NCBI RefSeq assembly: GCF_031954525.1
Contig: NZ_CP134867.1
Coordinates: forward strand, 3,038,001-3,102,000
From: Dyella sp. BiH032
Lineage (GTDB): Bacteria > Pseudomonadota > Gammaproteobacteria > Xanthomonadales > Rhodanobacteraceae
Length of the DNA stretch: 64,000 bases
Reading direction: 5' to 3'
The notes under the pieces were generated by a model that ran no database searches, was not told the origin of the DNA, and saw only the letters and a list, made by a program, of their open reading frames with translations. Positions 8,220 to 17,307 of the stretch are shown one piece after another; positions within the stretch are counted from its first letter, which is position 1; each line of letters starts with the position of its first letter. A program made the position numbers and the translations under genes.

Positions 8220-9622
8220 GGACGCGGCGGTGCTCCTTCGCGTGGCAGGTACAACGTGATCGCCGCCGGCACGTTCTCGTCGGGCTCGCCGAGGATGACG
8301 AAGGTATGGCCTTCGTTGATCAACGGCCGCGACGCGCCGTCCTCGCCCTCGATGGTCGCGTTGGCGACCTCGTAGACGTAAGCCCCGGCGCGCAGGTTGA
8401 GCGCGGCAACCTGCGCCGGCGTCGCCTCCTTCACGGTGGCACCCGGATAACGGCGGCGCACCAGCAGGTAGATCAGCTCCTCGCTGGCCATGCGCGCGCT
8501 GCCCAGCCATTGCGACAGCGTGGCGGCGTTCTGGCCCGCGCGCGGGGTCAGCTCGATCAGCAGCTTGCCGGTATCGATGCCGCGCGGCAGCTGGATGCGG
8601 AAGCCGGACGCGCCGACGCGCTGGAACTCCAGCACGCGATAGTTGGCATTGAGCCGGCCGAGCTGATCGCGTACGTAGGTGATCGCCCGCATGAACCCCG
8701 GCAGGCAGTCGTTGTGATCGTAGGCGCCCAGCACCGGCGGCGGCGGCGCGCCCGGCGTGGCGGCGACGAAGCCCACCAGCTGCGACAACGCCAGGTACAG
8801 ATCGGCCGGGTGCGTGTGCCCCGCCTGCAGCAGCACGTCGAAAGCCGGCAGCGCCATCACCAGGTGGCGCGCTGCCTGCACCTGCGCGCTGGTCTCGGCG
8901 TCCTGCCGCGATTGCCCGCGCTCGTCCAGGCGCAGGCCGAGCAGTTCGCGGTACTTGCGCCACAGCAGTTCCGACAGCGAGGCCAGCGCGCGCTGCAGGC
9001 CCGTATCGCCTTGGAACGCCGACGCATCGATACGCAGCATCGGCGGATGGAACGGCGCCAGGTGCACGCCGCGCGAGTCCCCGTACAGTTCCAGCAGCGG
9101 CACCGAGCAATAGCTCTTGGCGATGCTGTCGCCGCAGGCCAGGCTCACCTTCGGCCGCATGCGGTCCACCACCATCTCGTCCTTGCCGGTGTTCTCGTCC
9201 GCCTCCAGCTCGCCGCGCTCGATGGTGTAGCGCTGCATGTCGCCGATGTCGCTGGCCGCGCCCTTGCCGCGCACCGGCACGCGCAGGTGTACGCGCACGG
9301 TCTTCTGCTGGTTCCAGTCGTTGCCGCTCAGGTCCAGCGAGAGCATGGACGGCGCGAAATGGCCGGGATAGTCGATCACCAGCCCGTCGGTCATCACGCA
9401 GCGCAGCCGCTGGAGCACCACCCGGCCCTTGGCCAGCTCGGTGCTGTCCAGCGCCAGGTCCAGCACGCCCCAGCTGTTGGAGTCGAGCATCAGCAGGCGC
9501 CGGTGCAGCAGGCTGTTCCAGTAGATGTCGTTCTGCTGGAAGTGGTGCGGCGACAGCAGCATGCCTTCGGACCAGGAGACCGGCTCGGGCAAGGTATCGA
9601 AGGCGTCGACGGCTGCGTTCAT
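8216..9622 (-). CDS. tssK: T6SS baseplate protein TssK
   Basis: TssK links the baseplate wedge to the TssL-TssM membrane complex. The 468-residue protein has the family-typical N-terminus (VSWSEGMLLSPHHFQQND) and a beta-rich shell domain. The C-terminal receptor-like region contains FQRVGASGFRIQLPRG and a late REGAPPRP tail. Start ATG 9622 is 19 nt after tssJ. The length is normal for the family, about 440-470. Confidence 0.95.
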   Translation of the reverse strand: MNAAVDAFDTLPEPVSWSEGMLLSPHHFQQNDIYWNSLLHRRLLMLDSNSWGVLDLALDSTELAKGRVVLQRLRCVMTDGLVIDYPGHFAPSMLSLDLSGNDWNQQKTVRVHLRVPVRGKGAASDIGDMQRYTIERGELEADENTGKDEMVVDRMRPKVSLACGDSIAKSYCSVPLLELYGDSRGVHLAPFHPPMLRIDASAFQGDTGLQRALASLSELLWRKYRELLGLRLDERGQSRQDAETSAQVQAARHLVMALPAFDVLLQAGHTHPADLYLALSQLVGFVAATPGAPPPPVLGAYDHNDCLPGFMRAITYVRDQLGRLNANYRVLEFQRVGASGFRIQLPRGIDTGKLLIELTPRAGQNAATLSQWLGSARMASEELIYLLVRRRYPGATVKEATPAQVAALNLRAGAYVYEVANATIEGEDGASRPLINEGHTFVILGEPDENVPAAITLYLPREGAPPRP

Positions 9623-9641
9623 GGCGCTTCCCCGGCAAGGT

Positions 9642-10115
9642 TCATGGCTGTTCGGTCACGGCGATCTGGGTGGACTGGAGCCACACCACGGCGCGCCGGA
9701 ACTGGGTGAGGTCCGCGCGCGCCTGGCCGTCCTTGGCCAGGTAGTTGGCATAGGCGTAGACGGCGACGGCCTTGCCCGCGCGCTTGGGCAGCGGCACCGG
9801 ATCGATTACCAGCGCCGGCGGTATTTCCAGGTGCACGACGTCGATCTTCTGGCCCATGCCGCTCTGCAAGGCGGTCTTCTGCGCGAACCATTCGGGACCG
9901 GTCTTGGGCAGCATCTCGGCGCTGGCGGCGTCGTACAGGAAGACCAGGTCCAGCTGCGCCGCGGAGTTGAGATTGGCCCCGGGCGGCGCCGCCACGCGCA
10001 CGCTCGACAGCGTGGTGGTCGGCGTACGGCCCAGCAGCTTGTTCACCGTGCCGCAGCCGGCCAGGCCGGCCAGCAGCAGCGCGAGGACGATGGCGTGGGC
10101 GATCCGGCCGCGCAT
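9642..10115 (-). CDS. tssJ: T6SS outer-membrane lipoprotein TssJ
   Basis: The 157-residue protein begins with a lipoprotein signal peptide ending in the lipobox LAGC at about residues 18-21. A beta-sandwich body typical of TssJ/VasD follows (LVFLYD, KTGPEWFAQK, VVHLEIPP, VAVYANY-like strands). It is anchored in the outer membrane and holds the TssM periplasmic tip. Its ATG shares one base with the TGA of the upstream PAAR-like gene (TGATG), a re-initiation junction. tssK follows after 19 nt. Confidence 0.92.
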   Translation of the reverse strand: MRGRIAHAIVLALLLAGLAGCGTVNKLLGRTPTTTLSSVRVAAPPGANLNSAAQLDLVFLYDAASAEMLPKTGPEWFAQKTALQSGMGQKIDVVHLEIPPALVIDPVPLPKRAGKAVAVYAYANYLAKDGQARADLTQFRRAVVWLQSTQIAVTEQP

Positions 10116-10513
10116 CAGCTCAGCACCATCACGGTGACCTGCGAGGGCGTCAGCGACACGCCGACCATATTGGGCAGCAGCCCGTTCTGCCCCACCACGC
10201 CGAACGTATGCGTGCCGGGGATGCAGCCCATGAACACCTTCAGGCTGCCCAGCAGCGAACGGAATTGCCCCATGAACAGGTGCGATATCACCCCGCCCTC
10301 GGCACCCGGCTGGTCGCCGTTGCTGATGGCGCCGATCGTGACGAGGTTCTCCGCCAGGCCGCCGCCGATGATCACCTGGAACTGCGCGGGGATATCCGCG
10401 AACGACAGCGCGATGTTCGGGAACGGCATCGGCGTGGGCACGCCCAGCACCGGCACGAAGCACACGTCCGGGAAGGCCAGGTTGAGCACGCCGAGGTTGG
10501 TGTTGGCGAACAT
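10115..10513 (-). CDS. DUF4150 PAAR-like spike tip protein
   Basis: This 132-residue protein matches the DUF4150/Tox-PAAR-like pattern: an N-terminal MFANTNLG, repeated short hydrophobic strands (VCFVPVLGVPTPMPFPNIA, IIGGGLAENLVTIG) and a GGVISHLFMGQF turn. Such proteins cap the VgrG trimer and often replace classical PAAR in clusters with DUF2169, DUF3540 and pentapeptide genes, as here. There is no C-terminal toxin extension, so any cargo must come from another gene. It sits between DUF3540 and tssJ; a 1-nt overlap links it to tssJ. Confidence 0.85.
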   Translation of the reverse strand: MFANTNLGVLNLAFPDVCFVPVLGVPTPMPFPNIALSFADIPAQFQVIIGGGLAENLVTIGAISNGDQPGAEGGVISHLFMGQFRSLLGSLKVFMGCIPGTHTFGVVGQNGLLPNMVGVSLTPSQVTVMVLS

Positions 10514-10516
10514 GGC

Positions 10517-11065
10517 TCACCCCAGACTGATGCGCTCGGCATCGATCTTGGCGTCCTGCCGCGCGGTGATCATCGCCTGCTCACCGTGCAGCCGCAGGAA
10601 CTGGCGCGCATCCAGCAGGAATTGCTCGACCTGGCCGACGTAGGTACGCGCGGTCTGCACCAGCGACTCGGCTGCGCTGGCGAACAGCTGCCGCGCATTG
10701 AGCGAGAGCGTGCCCTGCACCGAGGTCACCTCCACGTCGCCGGCGGCGCGCAAGGCGATGCTGCGCGTGGCAGCGATATCCACTTCGGCCTGCCGGATCG
10801 ACACCGCGTCGGCGCCGGGCACCGCCAGCGTCGCGCGACAGCCGTCGACGCGGGCCAGCACGTGCAGCACGAAGCATTCGCCACTGGCGGTGGCGACCAG
10901 CAGCACGCGATCGCCGGGCTCCGGTGTCACCAGGCAGGACACCGCCTGCCGGGCGGAGCGGCCGTCGTCGAGCCGCCAACTGTTCTGGCCCAGCGATTCG
11001 CGGATCACGGCTTCGAACCACGCCGGCGCGGCGGGGACGGATTTGGCTTGGCGGGCGGCGAACAT
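10517..11065 (-). CDS. DUF3540 domain protein
   Basis: This 182-residue soluble protein resembles DUF3540, a family found beside VgrG, DUF2169 and PAAR-like genes in T6SS clusters. The N-terminal part is beta-rich (PGDRVLLVATASGECFVLHVL). The C-terminal half is helical and amphipathic (LFASAAESLVQTARTYVGQVEQFLL). ATG 11065 shares one base with the upstream pentapeptide gene stop, and the DUF4150 gene follows after 3 nt. The family has no proven activity; an adaptor role in loading the spike is inferred from position. Confidence 0.75.
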   Translation of the reverse strand: MFAARQAKSVPAAPAWFEAVIRESLGQNSWRLDDGRSARQAVSCLVTPEPGDRVLLVATASGECFVLHVLARVDGCRATLAVPGADAVSIRQAEVDIAATRSIALRAAGDVEVTSVQGTLSLNARQLFASAAESLVQTARTYVGQVEQFLLDARQFLRLHGEQAMITARQDAKIDAERISLG

Positions 11066-12132
11066 CAGGGCATCTCCAGGGCAAGGGCGCGGGCCTCGGC
11101 GGCAAGGCGCTGCGGCGAGGTGCCGCGTACGCGGTGCGTATGCGCACCGCGCAGGTCGGCATCGACGAAACGGGTGTGGTGGAAGCTGGCGTAGTCCAGC
11201 CGCGCGCCGGCGAAACGCAGGCGTGCGCCGGTGGCGTGATCGAAACGCGCATATGCGAAGACCGCTGCGCCGGCGTCGACGTCCGCCAGCTGCGCGTGAT
11301 CCCACACGCTGCCGGTGGCGCGCGCGCCGTTCAGCGACACCTTGCGCAGCACGGCGGACTGGAACAGCGCGCCCTCGCAGGCGAGGCCGGTCGCGTCGAC
11401 CTCGCTCCATTGCGACTCCAGCAGCAAGGCGTTGTCCATGCGCGCCTCGCGCAGGCTGGTGCCGGCGAACACGGCCTTGCGCAAGTTGGCCTCGCGCAGG
11501 TCGGCGCCGTCGAGGCGCGCGCCGGTGAAATCGGCGCCTTCGAGCAGGCAGCGCTGCAGCACGATGCCGCGCAGGTCCATGCCATCGAACCGCGCGCCTT
11601 GCAGCACTGCCGCCTGCGCGATCAGGCCGGCGACATCCATGCCACGCGCATCGATGCCGGGAATCACCGCCTGCGTCAGCGTGGCCCCGGCAAGCACCAG
11701 TCCGCCCAGTTCGCACTGGGTGGCGACGGTGCGGTACAGGGTCGCCTGGTCGAAACGGGCGCCTTTCAAGTCGACCTGCGTGAATGCGGACAGCGCGAGG
11801 CTGGCCTGCGACCACAGCGATGCCGGCAGGTCGCATAGCGCTAACGCGGCCTGCTGCAGCGACGCCTTTTCCCAGCGCGAACCGTCCAGCCGGCAGCGGG
11901 TGAAGCTGCACCCTTCGAGCGTCGCCTCGCGCAGGTCCGCCTCGCGCAGGTCGCAGTCGACGAAGGTCACGTGCTGCAGGCGCGCGCCGCGCAATGCGGC
12001 GCCGCGCCATGTCGTCCGGTTGACGACGAGGTTGTCGATCGCGCGTCCGCTGCCATCCAGCGCGCCCAGGTCCACGCCGTGGACCGGCCGTCCCAGCCGT
12101 TGCAGCTGCGCGATGTCGTCCCAGCCGATCAC
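11065..12132 (-). CDS. Pentapeptide-repeat protein of the T6SS spike module
   Basis: This 355-residue protein starts at GTG 12132, which overlaps the previous stop by 4 nt (GTGA). From about residue 40 it is made of A(D/N)LRxA-type pentapeptides (ADLREATLEG, GADFTGARLDGADLREANLRKA and more), predicting a right-handed quadrilateral beta-helix over most of its length. The first 35 residues are unrelated. It has no signal peptide. It is the shorter of two adjacent pentapeptide proteins in the spike module. An adaptor or cargo-carrier role is inferred. Confidence 0.8.
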   Translation of the reverse strand: MIGWDDIAQLQRLGRPVHGVDLGALDGSGRAIDNLVVNRTTWRGAALRGARLQHVTFVDCDLREADLREATLEGCSFTRCRLDGSRWEKASLQQAALALCDLPASLWSQASLALSAFTQVDLKGARFDQATLYRTVATQCELGGLVLAGATLTQAVIPGIDARGMDVAGLIAQAAVLQGARFDGMDLRGIVLQRCLLEGADFTGARLDGADLREANLRKAVFAGTSLREARMDNALLLESQWSEVDATGLACEGALFQSAVLRKVSLNGARATGSVWDHAQLADVDAGAAVFAYARFDHATGARLRFAGARLDYASFHHTRFVDADLRGAHTHRVRGTSPQRLAAEARALALEMP

Positions 12133-14717
12133 GGCAGCCTCCGGCCGGGCTCCAGGCGCACGCCGTCGAGCCGGGCCTGGTCGAAGCGCGCCTCGGCGCA
12201 TTCGGCCTGCACGAAGTTCGCTTCGCGCAGATCCGCCTGGCGGAAGTCCGCGCGCCGGCACATGGCCTGGTAGAAATCCGCCGCCTCCGCATGGCAGCCG
12301 GTCAGTTCGCCGCTCATGAAGAGCGAGCGGTAGAACAGCGTGCGCTCCAGCACGGCCCGCGGCAGCCGTGCGTCGCTGAAGTCGCATTCGCGGAACTGCC
12401 CCTCGGCGAGGTTGGCATCGGCGAGGTTGGCGCCGCGCCAGCTGCTGTGGTCCGCGCGCACGCGCTGCAGGTCCGCGCGCGCCCAGTCCGCGCCGCCGCC
12501 GCCCTGCACGCGGCTGAGGTCCGCGCCGGCCCACAGGCTGTCGGTGAGCCGGCATTCCATCAGCACGCTGCGCACCAGCGCCGCTTCGCGCCAGTCCGCG
12601 CCGGCGAGACTGGACCCCAGCAGCACCGTGCGCTGCAACGAAGCGTGCGCCCAGCGGCTGCCGTCGGCCTTCGCGTGCAACAACACGCAGTCGGCCAGCG
12701 TGGCGTGTTCGAGGCTGGCGCCTTCCAGCACGATGTTCGGCGCGATCCAGCGCTCGAAGCGCGCGCCGGCCAAGTCCGCGCCGCGCCAGTCCGCATCGCC
12801 TGCCTGCGCGCCGGTGAAACTGGCGCTGCGGAACACCGTGTCATGCGCCCGCGTGCGCCCCAGGTTGGCGCCGTCGAAGCGCGCCGAGGTGCAGTCGGCC
12901 GCGTCCAGCGTGGCGCCGGTGAGCGCCACTTCGCTCAGGTCCGCGCCGTCGAGGCGTGCGCCGCGCAGGTCCGACGCTTCGAGCAGCGCGCCGCGCAGAT
13001 CGGCCCCGGAAAGCATGGCGCCGCGCAGGTCGGCACCGGCCAGATCGCAGCCGTGCAGCGACGCACCCTCGCGCAGCCGCAGCAGGATCCACTGGCCGAT
13101 CGCCGCGGCCACCTCCGGTTGCAGCGGCAGCCCCGGCACGCTGGGTTCGGGCGCGGCCAGCCGCCCCTTGCGATGCAGCTCCTGGATCTGCGTGACCGCG
13201 ACGGGCGGCACGCCGGCGATCGCGCCGAACTCGTTCAGTGCGCCCACCGCACCGGCATGGCCGGCGGCGCGCGCGAGCGCTTCCTCCGTGGTGGTCGCGG
13301 CGACCGGCGGCGCCGGCGGCAGCTCGGCCAGCTGGCCGGCAGCCTGTTCGCGCAAGGCCTGCGCCTGATCGCGCGCCTCATGCGCGACGCGATCGGCGGC
13401 ATCGAGCAGCTCGCCCAGGTCGAAGTCGCCGCGGCGAACGGCGGCGTCGGACGGAACGGGCAGCTGGATCGCCATCGGCGCCGGCGCAGCTTCCGGCGCC
13501 GGCATGCCGCCGGTCGCTTCGAACTCGGCCGCCAGGCCGGCCTCGCGTGCCGCCTGCGCGGTACGGCGGCGGGCTTCTTCTTCCTGCACCTCCGCGTGCC
13601 GCGCGGCGCGCAGGGCGGCATCCGGCTCCGGCGTGAGCTGCGCTTCGTTGAAGACGTGGCGCGCCGCGGTCTCGCGGTTGAGCCGCAGCGCGAGCACCTG
13701 GCCGTAGTGCGACAGCGGCCGCGGCGCATCGGCGGCGTGCTCGTACGCCACCATCAGCGCTTCGATGTCCAGCGCGAGGCTGTCCTCCACCTCGATCTCG
13801 CCGCGATGGATGGCGATGCCCAGCTCCGCGTCCGGGAAGAACCACACCGTGTCGAACGCCAGCGCGATCTCGTCCGCCGCATCGGCCGGACGGCCGGCGC
13901 GGTGGGCGAAGGCGCGCGGGCGGAACTCCGGCAGGAAGCCTTCGATCACCGGCTGCTGCGGATGCATGCCTTCGAGCCGGTACGGTTCGCCGCCGGCGAA
14001 GAATCCTTCGATGCGCTGGTCCAGCGGCGCGGCGTTGAAGAACTCCGCGTGCGTGTCGTCAGCCAGGCCCGGGTACGACTCGCTGCGCCAGCGCCGGCCG
14101 TAACGGCCGATCCATTGCCGCCGCGGCGCCCAGCCCACGTCGAGCTGGCCGAAGCCGGCCGGCACCTGGCGGCGGCGCGGACTGCGCACCGGCCGGCGCG
14201 GGTCTTCCACGTTCGGCATGTCGCCCTGGTTGCGGCCGAAGAACGCGGCGAGCGGATGACGTGCGTAGCCGCGTCCTTCCGGATTGCCTGGATGGCCGGC
14301 GCCGCCGTAGGCGCGGGCCCAGGTCAGCGGCATGTGGGTGAACGGCGAAGGCTCGGTGATCTGCAGCCACGGCAGCATGCCGTACATCCACTGGCGGTCG
14401 CCCAGCACGCGCAGCTGCTTGTCGATGCCGCCGACTTGCAGGCGCACGCTCATTTCGGTGGTCGCCAGCCCGTGCGCGGCGTACGCGCTGCCGGCCAGCA
14501 GCACTTCGCCGCGCGCCTTGGGCATGAGCTCGTCCAGCGGCCTTCCGGCGGGCAGCGCCGCCATCACCTTGCGCCACTGCAGGTTGTCGCGCAGCAGGCT
14601 GTCCGGCCGGCCGCCGAGCGCGAAGAAGCCCAGCGTCGCCACCAGCAGCCGGTCCCGGCCCTGCCAGCGGTACGGGCGGTGCATCAGGCCGAGGGTCATC
14701 GGTTTGACGATCTTCAT
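12129..14717 (-). CDS. DUF2169 domain protein with pentapeptide repeats
   Basis: This 862-residue two-part protein has an N-terminal DUF2169 domain of roughly 320 residues (MKIVKPMTLGLMHRPYRW, LTWARAYGGAGHPGNPEGRG). A variable Ala/Glu-rich middle follows (about 370-530), then a C-terminal run of pentapeptide repeats (ADLRGAMLSGADLRGALLEASDLRGA). DUF2169 proteins are T6SS effector-loading adaptors. Fusion to a pentapeptide beta-helix recurs in clusters of this layout. It lies 7 nt after vgrG and overlaps the next pentapeptide gene by 4 nt, so adaptor and spike are co-translated. Confidence 0.85.
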   Translation of the reverse strand: MKIVKPMTLGLMHRPYRWQGRDRLLVATLGFFALGGRPDSLLRDNLQWRKVMAALPAGRPLDELMPKARGEVLLAGSAYAAHGLATTEMSVRLQVGGIDKQLRVLGDRQWMYGMLPWLQITEPSPFTHMPLTWARAYGGAGHPGNPEGRGYARHPLAAFFGRNQGDMPNVEDPRRPVRSPRRRQVPAGFGQLDVGWAPRRQWIGRYGRRWRSESYPGLADDTHAEFFNAAPLDQRIEGFFAGGEPYRLEGMHPQQPVIEGFLPEFRPRAFAHRAGRPADAADEIALAFDTVWFFPDAELGIAIHRGEIEVEDSLALDIEALMVAYEHAADAPRPLSHYGQVLALRLNRETAARHVFNEAQLTPEPDAALRAARHAEVQEEEARRRTAQAAREAGLAAEFEATGGMPAPEAAPAPMAIQLPVPSDAAVRRGDFDLGELLDAADRVAHEARDQAQALREQAAGQLAELPPAPPVAATTTEEALARAAGHAGAVGALNEFGAIAGVPPVAVTQIQELHRKGRLAAPEPSVPGLPLQPEVAAAIGQWILLRLREGASLHGCDLAGADLRGAMLSGADLRGALLEASDLRGARLDGADLSEVALTGATLDAADCTSARFDGANLGRTRAHDTVFRSASFTGAQAGDADWRGADLAGARFERWIAPNIVLEGASLEHATLADCVLLHAKADGSRWAHASLQRTVLLGSSLAGADWREAALVRSVLMECRLTDSLWAGADLSRVQGGGGADWARADLQRVRADHSSWRGANLADANLAEGQFRECDFSDARLPRAVLERTLFYRSLFMSGELTGCHAEAADFYQAMCRRADFRQADLREANFVQAECAEARFDQARLDGVRLEPGRRLP

Positions 14718-14724
14718 GCGCGCC

Positions 14725-17307
14725 TCATACGTAGATGTAGACCACCGGGATCGACACGCTCATGCCGACGATGTCCAGCGAAATGCGCGCCGCGGCGAGC
14801 GTCACCGAGGTACCGACGCCGGTGACGTCCAGCGAGGTGGAAGAACCGTGGATGCCGATGCGCGTTTCCGTCCCGGTGACGCTCAGATCGGTGCTTTCGC
14901 CGGTCACCGACACGCCCATGCTGCTGCCGGTGACGCTGATGCGCGACGTGGAGCCGACCACGCCGATGTCCGAACCGGTGCCGGTTACCGAGACCTGGCT
15001 CTGCTGCCCGGTGACGTTGATGCCCGAACTCTTGCCGGTGACGTTGATCTGGTTGCTCTCGCCGGTGACCGAGGTCTGGTCGCTGCTGCCCGTAGCCGAT
15101 ATCTGCTGCGCGATGCCGGTGACCGAGGTGCTCTCGCTCTTGCCGGTCACCGAGGTTTCCGTGCGCACGCCCGTCAGCGAGACCTGGCCGGTGAGCCCGG
15201 TGAGCGAGGTATTGGAGCTCACGCCCGTGGCCGACGTCACCGAGGTCATTCCCATCAACTCGTGCGCGGTGTTCTCGCCGGTGGTCGTGGTGCTTTCCTG
15301 TTGCCCGGTGAACGTCGTGCTCTTGGAGACGCTGGTGGTCGAAATGCGCGTGGCCGTGCCGAGCACGGTGTCTTCGGCGTAGGTGTCGCCGGTGATGGTG
15401 CTGTAGCTGGTGCTGTTGCCGATGGTGCTCTTGTTCCAGGTGATCGCCGCTTCCTGGGTGTTGTAGGTGCTGCCGTAGGATTCGGAGCGGCTCAGCAGCC
15501 CGTCGGCGCCGTCCTCGGAGGTCGAGTAGCTGTAGCTGGCGCCCTGCTGGTAGCTGGTGTCGCGGTACTGCCCGCTCTCGTAGGCGCCGTTGACGATGCC
15601 CACCGCGCGGTCCAGGTCGTAGGCCGAGTGCAGGCCGAAGCGGATGCTCTGCCCGTCGCCGTAGGTCGTGGAGTAATTGCTGCCGACGTGGGTATTGGCC
15701 GTCCATCCAGAAGGCGTCACTACCAGGTTGCCGTTGGGCGCGATGATCTGCTGCACCTCCGGCAGTTCCGATTCGTCGCTGGCGCGCGTGACCAGCACGG
15801 TGACGCCGATCTCCGGCACCGTGTTCATGCTCGCCGAGAGCTTCACCCACACCGGCTCCTGCGGCGAGCCGGGCGTGGAGAACTGCACGTACACGCCCTT
15901 GGCCAGCAGGTTCGGCGGCGCCGCCTGCGAATCGCGCAGGCGGCTGGTGGCCGGATCGAAATTGGCCGGCTCGTAATAGCGCCAGTCGGTGGGGCCGCGC
16001 CCGGCCATGTCCACCACCTTGGCCAGGATGCCGCCCTGCTGCGTGTCCTGCACCGAGAACGCGGTGAGCATCGCGGCCGCGTCGGTGGCCTCGAACTGGT
16101 TGGTGTAGCCGCCGTCGGCGCTGGCCTTGTGCTGCACCTTGCTCAGCACGAAGGATTTGCCCTCCAGCGACGGGCGCACCGGCGACGGCGACACGCCCTG
16201 GGCCATGTCCCCCCTCATGGTGAACTGGCTGCCGACGCGGAAGCCGCTGCAGGTGCTGCTGCCGGAGAGCTGGCGCGCGGACGCGGCCATGCTCGACGCG
16301 GTGGTGCGGATGTACTGCCGCACCGTGCCGCTGCTCATGCCGTACTGATAGGTGCGGTACTGGTTGAACGGCAACTCGCCCGGATCGGCCGGCGTGAACG
16401 CGTCGAAGGTCTGGAAGGTCGGCACCGGATCTTCGTCCGGCGCGTTCTCCTGGTGCACGAAGCGGCCGCTCACGCCGGTGCTGGTGAGCGATTGCTGGTA
16501 GCTGTACTGGAACACCACGTCGTCCATCTGGAGCCCCAGCTCGTCGATGGCGGTGTGGGTGTAGCGCAACGGCCTGCCGAAGGCCTGCGTATAAGCCGGG
16601 CGGTTGGCGAACACCACGGTGTGGCCGTTCCCGGTGTGGCGGAAGTAGTAGTAGATGTGCGCCTTGGACATCATGCGGCGCAGGAACTCGAAGTCGCTCT
16701 CGCCTGCCTGCAGCCAGTCCTGCACGCGCGCCACGGCGATGTTGTCCTCGCCGGACACGGCATCCAGCGAGAAATCGATGTAGTGCTGGCGCATCAGGTC
16801 CGCGATCACGTCGCGCACGCTCTTCTGCGCGTGCACCACGTAGCGGTTGGTGAGTGCGAGCCGCCACAGCGCCGGCTTCATGCCGATGCGGTACACGCCC
16901 GGCTCGTCCATCGCGAAGGAGCTGACCATGCCGTTGTACAGCGTCATCGACGGCGCCGACCCCGTGCGCAGCGCCTGCGCGAAGCGCGCGGCGGCATCCG
17001 GCGGGCCGTCCTGCGCCGGGCGGTTGATGCCCACGGTGACGGGGCGTCCGACCAGCGCATCGAAACTCAGCGACCGACCGCCGCGCGGGTCGGTGTTGCC
17101 GCGCAGCTGCAGCTGGAAATCGAACGGCTCGGACACCGACTCCTGTCCCTCGAACGACAGCAGCCGGAACGTCTCGTCGCCCAGCCACTGGTTGCCGGCC
17201 ATCGAGATGCCGCAATGCAGGTACAGCAGCGGCGAATCCGCCTGTCCGGCATGCCCGATCGGCAGGATCGCCGTACGGCCGGCGGTATCGGTCGGCAGTG
17301 CGCTCAT
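14725..17307 (-). CDS. vgrG: T6SS spike protein VgrG with long nonapeptide C-terminal needle
   Basis: VgrG trimerises into the puncturing spike on Hcp. The 860-residue protein starts at ATG 17307, overlapping tssG by 4 nt. The gp27-like N-terminal region is clear (FEGQESVSEPFDFQLQL, VRDVIADLMRQHYID, DFEFLRRMMSKAHIYYYF). The OB-fold/gp5 region follows (TDWRYYEPANFDP, EIGVTVLVTR, then VVTPSGWTANTHVGSNYST). The last ~180 residues are a Ser/Thr/Gly/Val repeat of period nine ending mostly in VTG, before a hydrophobic tip (IPVVYIYV). No enzymatic domain is seen at the C-terminus, so toxin delivery must use the adaptor genes downstream. Confidence 0.93.
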   Translation of the reverse strand: MSALPTDTAGRTAILPIGHAGQADSPLLYLHCGISMAGNQWLGDETFRLLSFEGQESVSEPFDFQLQLRGNTDPRGGRSLSFDALVGRPVTVGINRPAQDGPPDAAARFAQALRTGSAPSMTLYNGMVSSFAMDEPGVYRIGMKPALWRLALTNRYVVHAQKSVRDVIADLMRQHYIDFSLDAVSGEDNIAVARVQDWLQAGESDFEFLRRMMSKAHIYYYFRHTGNGHTVVFANRPAYTQAFGRPLRYTHTAIDELGLQMDDVVFQYSYQQSLTSTGVSGRFVHQENAPDEDPVPTFQTFDAFTPADPGELPFNQYRTYQYGMSSGTVRQYIRTTASSMAASARQLSGSSTCSGFRVGSQFTMRGDMAQGVSPSPVRPSLEGKSFVLSKVQHKASADGGYTNQFEATDAAAMLTAFSVQDTQQGGILAKVVDMAGRGPTDWRYYEPANFDPATSRLRDSQAAPPNLLAKGVYVQFSTPGSPQEPVWVKLSASMNTVPEIGVTVLVTRASDESELPEVQQIIAPNGNLVVTPSGWTANTHVGSNYSTTYGDGQSIRFGLHSAYDLDRAVGIVNGAYESGQYRDTSYQQGASYSYSTSEDGADGLLSRSESYGSTYNTQEAAITWNKSTIGNSTSYSTITGDTYAEDTVLGTATRISTTSVSKSTTFTGQQESTTTTGENTAHELMGMTSVTSATGVSSNTSLTGLTGQVSLTGVRTETSVTGKSESTSVTGIAQQISATGSSDQTSVTGESNQINVTGKSSGINVTGQQSQVSVTGTGSDIGVVGSTSRISVTGSSMGVSVTGESTDLSVTGTETRIGIHGSSTSLDVTGVGTSVTLAAARISLDIVGMSVSIPVVYIYV
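14780..15260 (-). repeat. 27-bp coding repeats encoding the VgrG nonapeptide array
   Basis: The 3' part of vgrG encodes consecutive nine-residue units, for example ESNQINVTG, KSSGINVTG, QQSQVSVTG, STSRISVTG and ESTDLSVTG. About ten units keep an exact nine-residue period; further upstream the spacing loosens but the (S/T)xTG ending persists. The pattern predicts a regular beta-solenoid lengthening the spike. Confidence 0.85.

Noticed and set aside
7455..9638. Possible TssK-TssL fusion from a 727-codon frame
   Set aside because: The first two thirds are out of phase with the real tssK frame and give Arg/Ala-rich nonsense. The true tssL ATG with a 4-nt overlap is clear.
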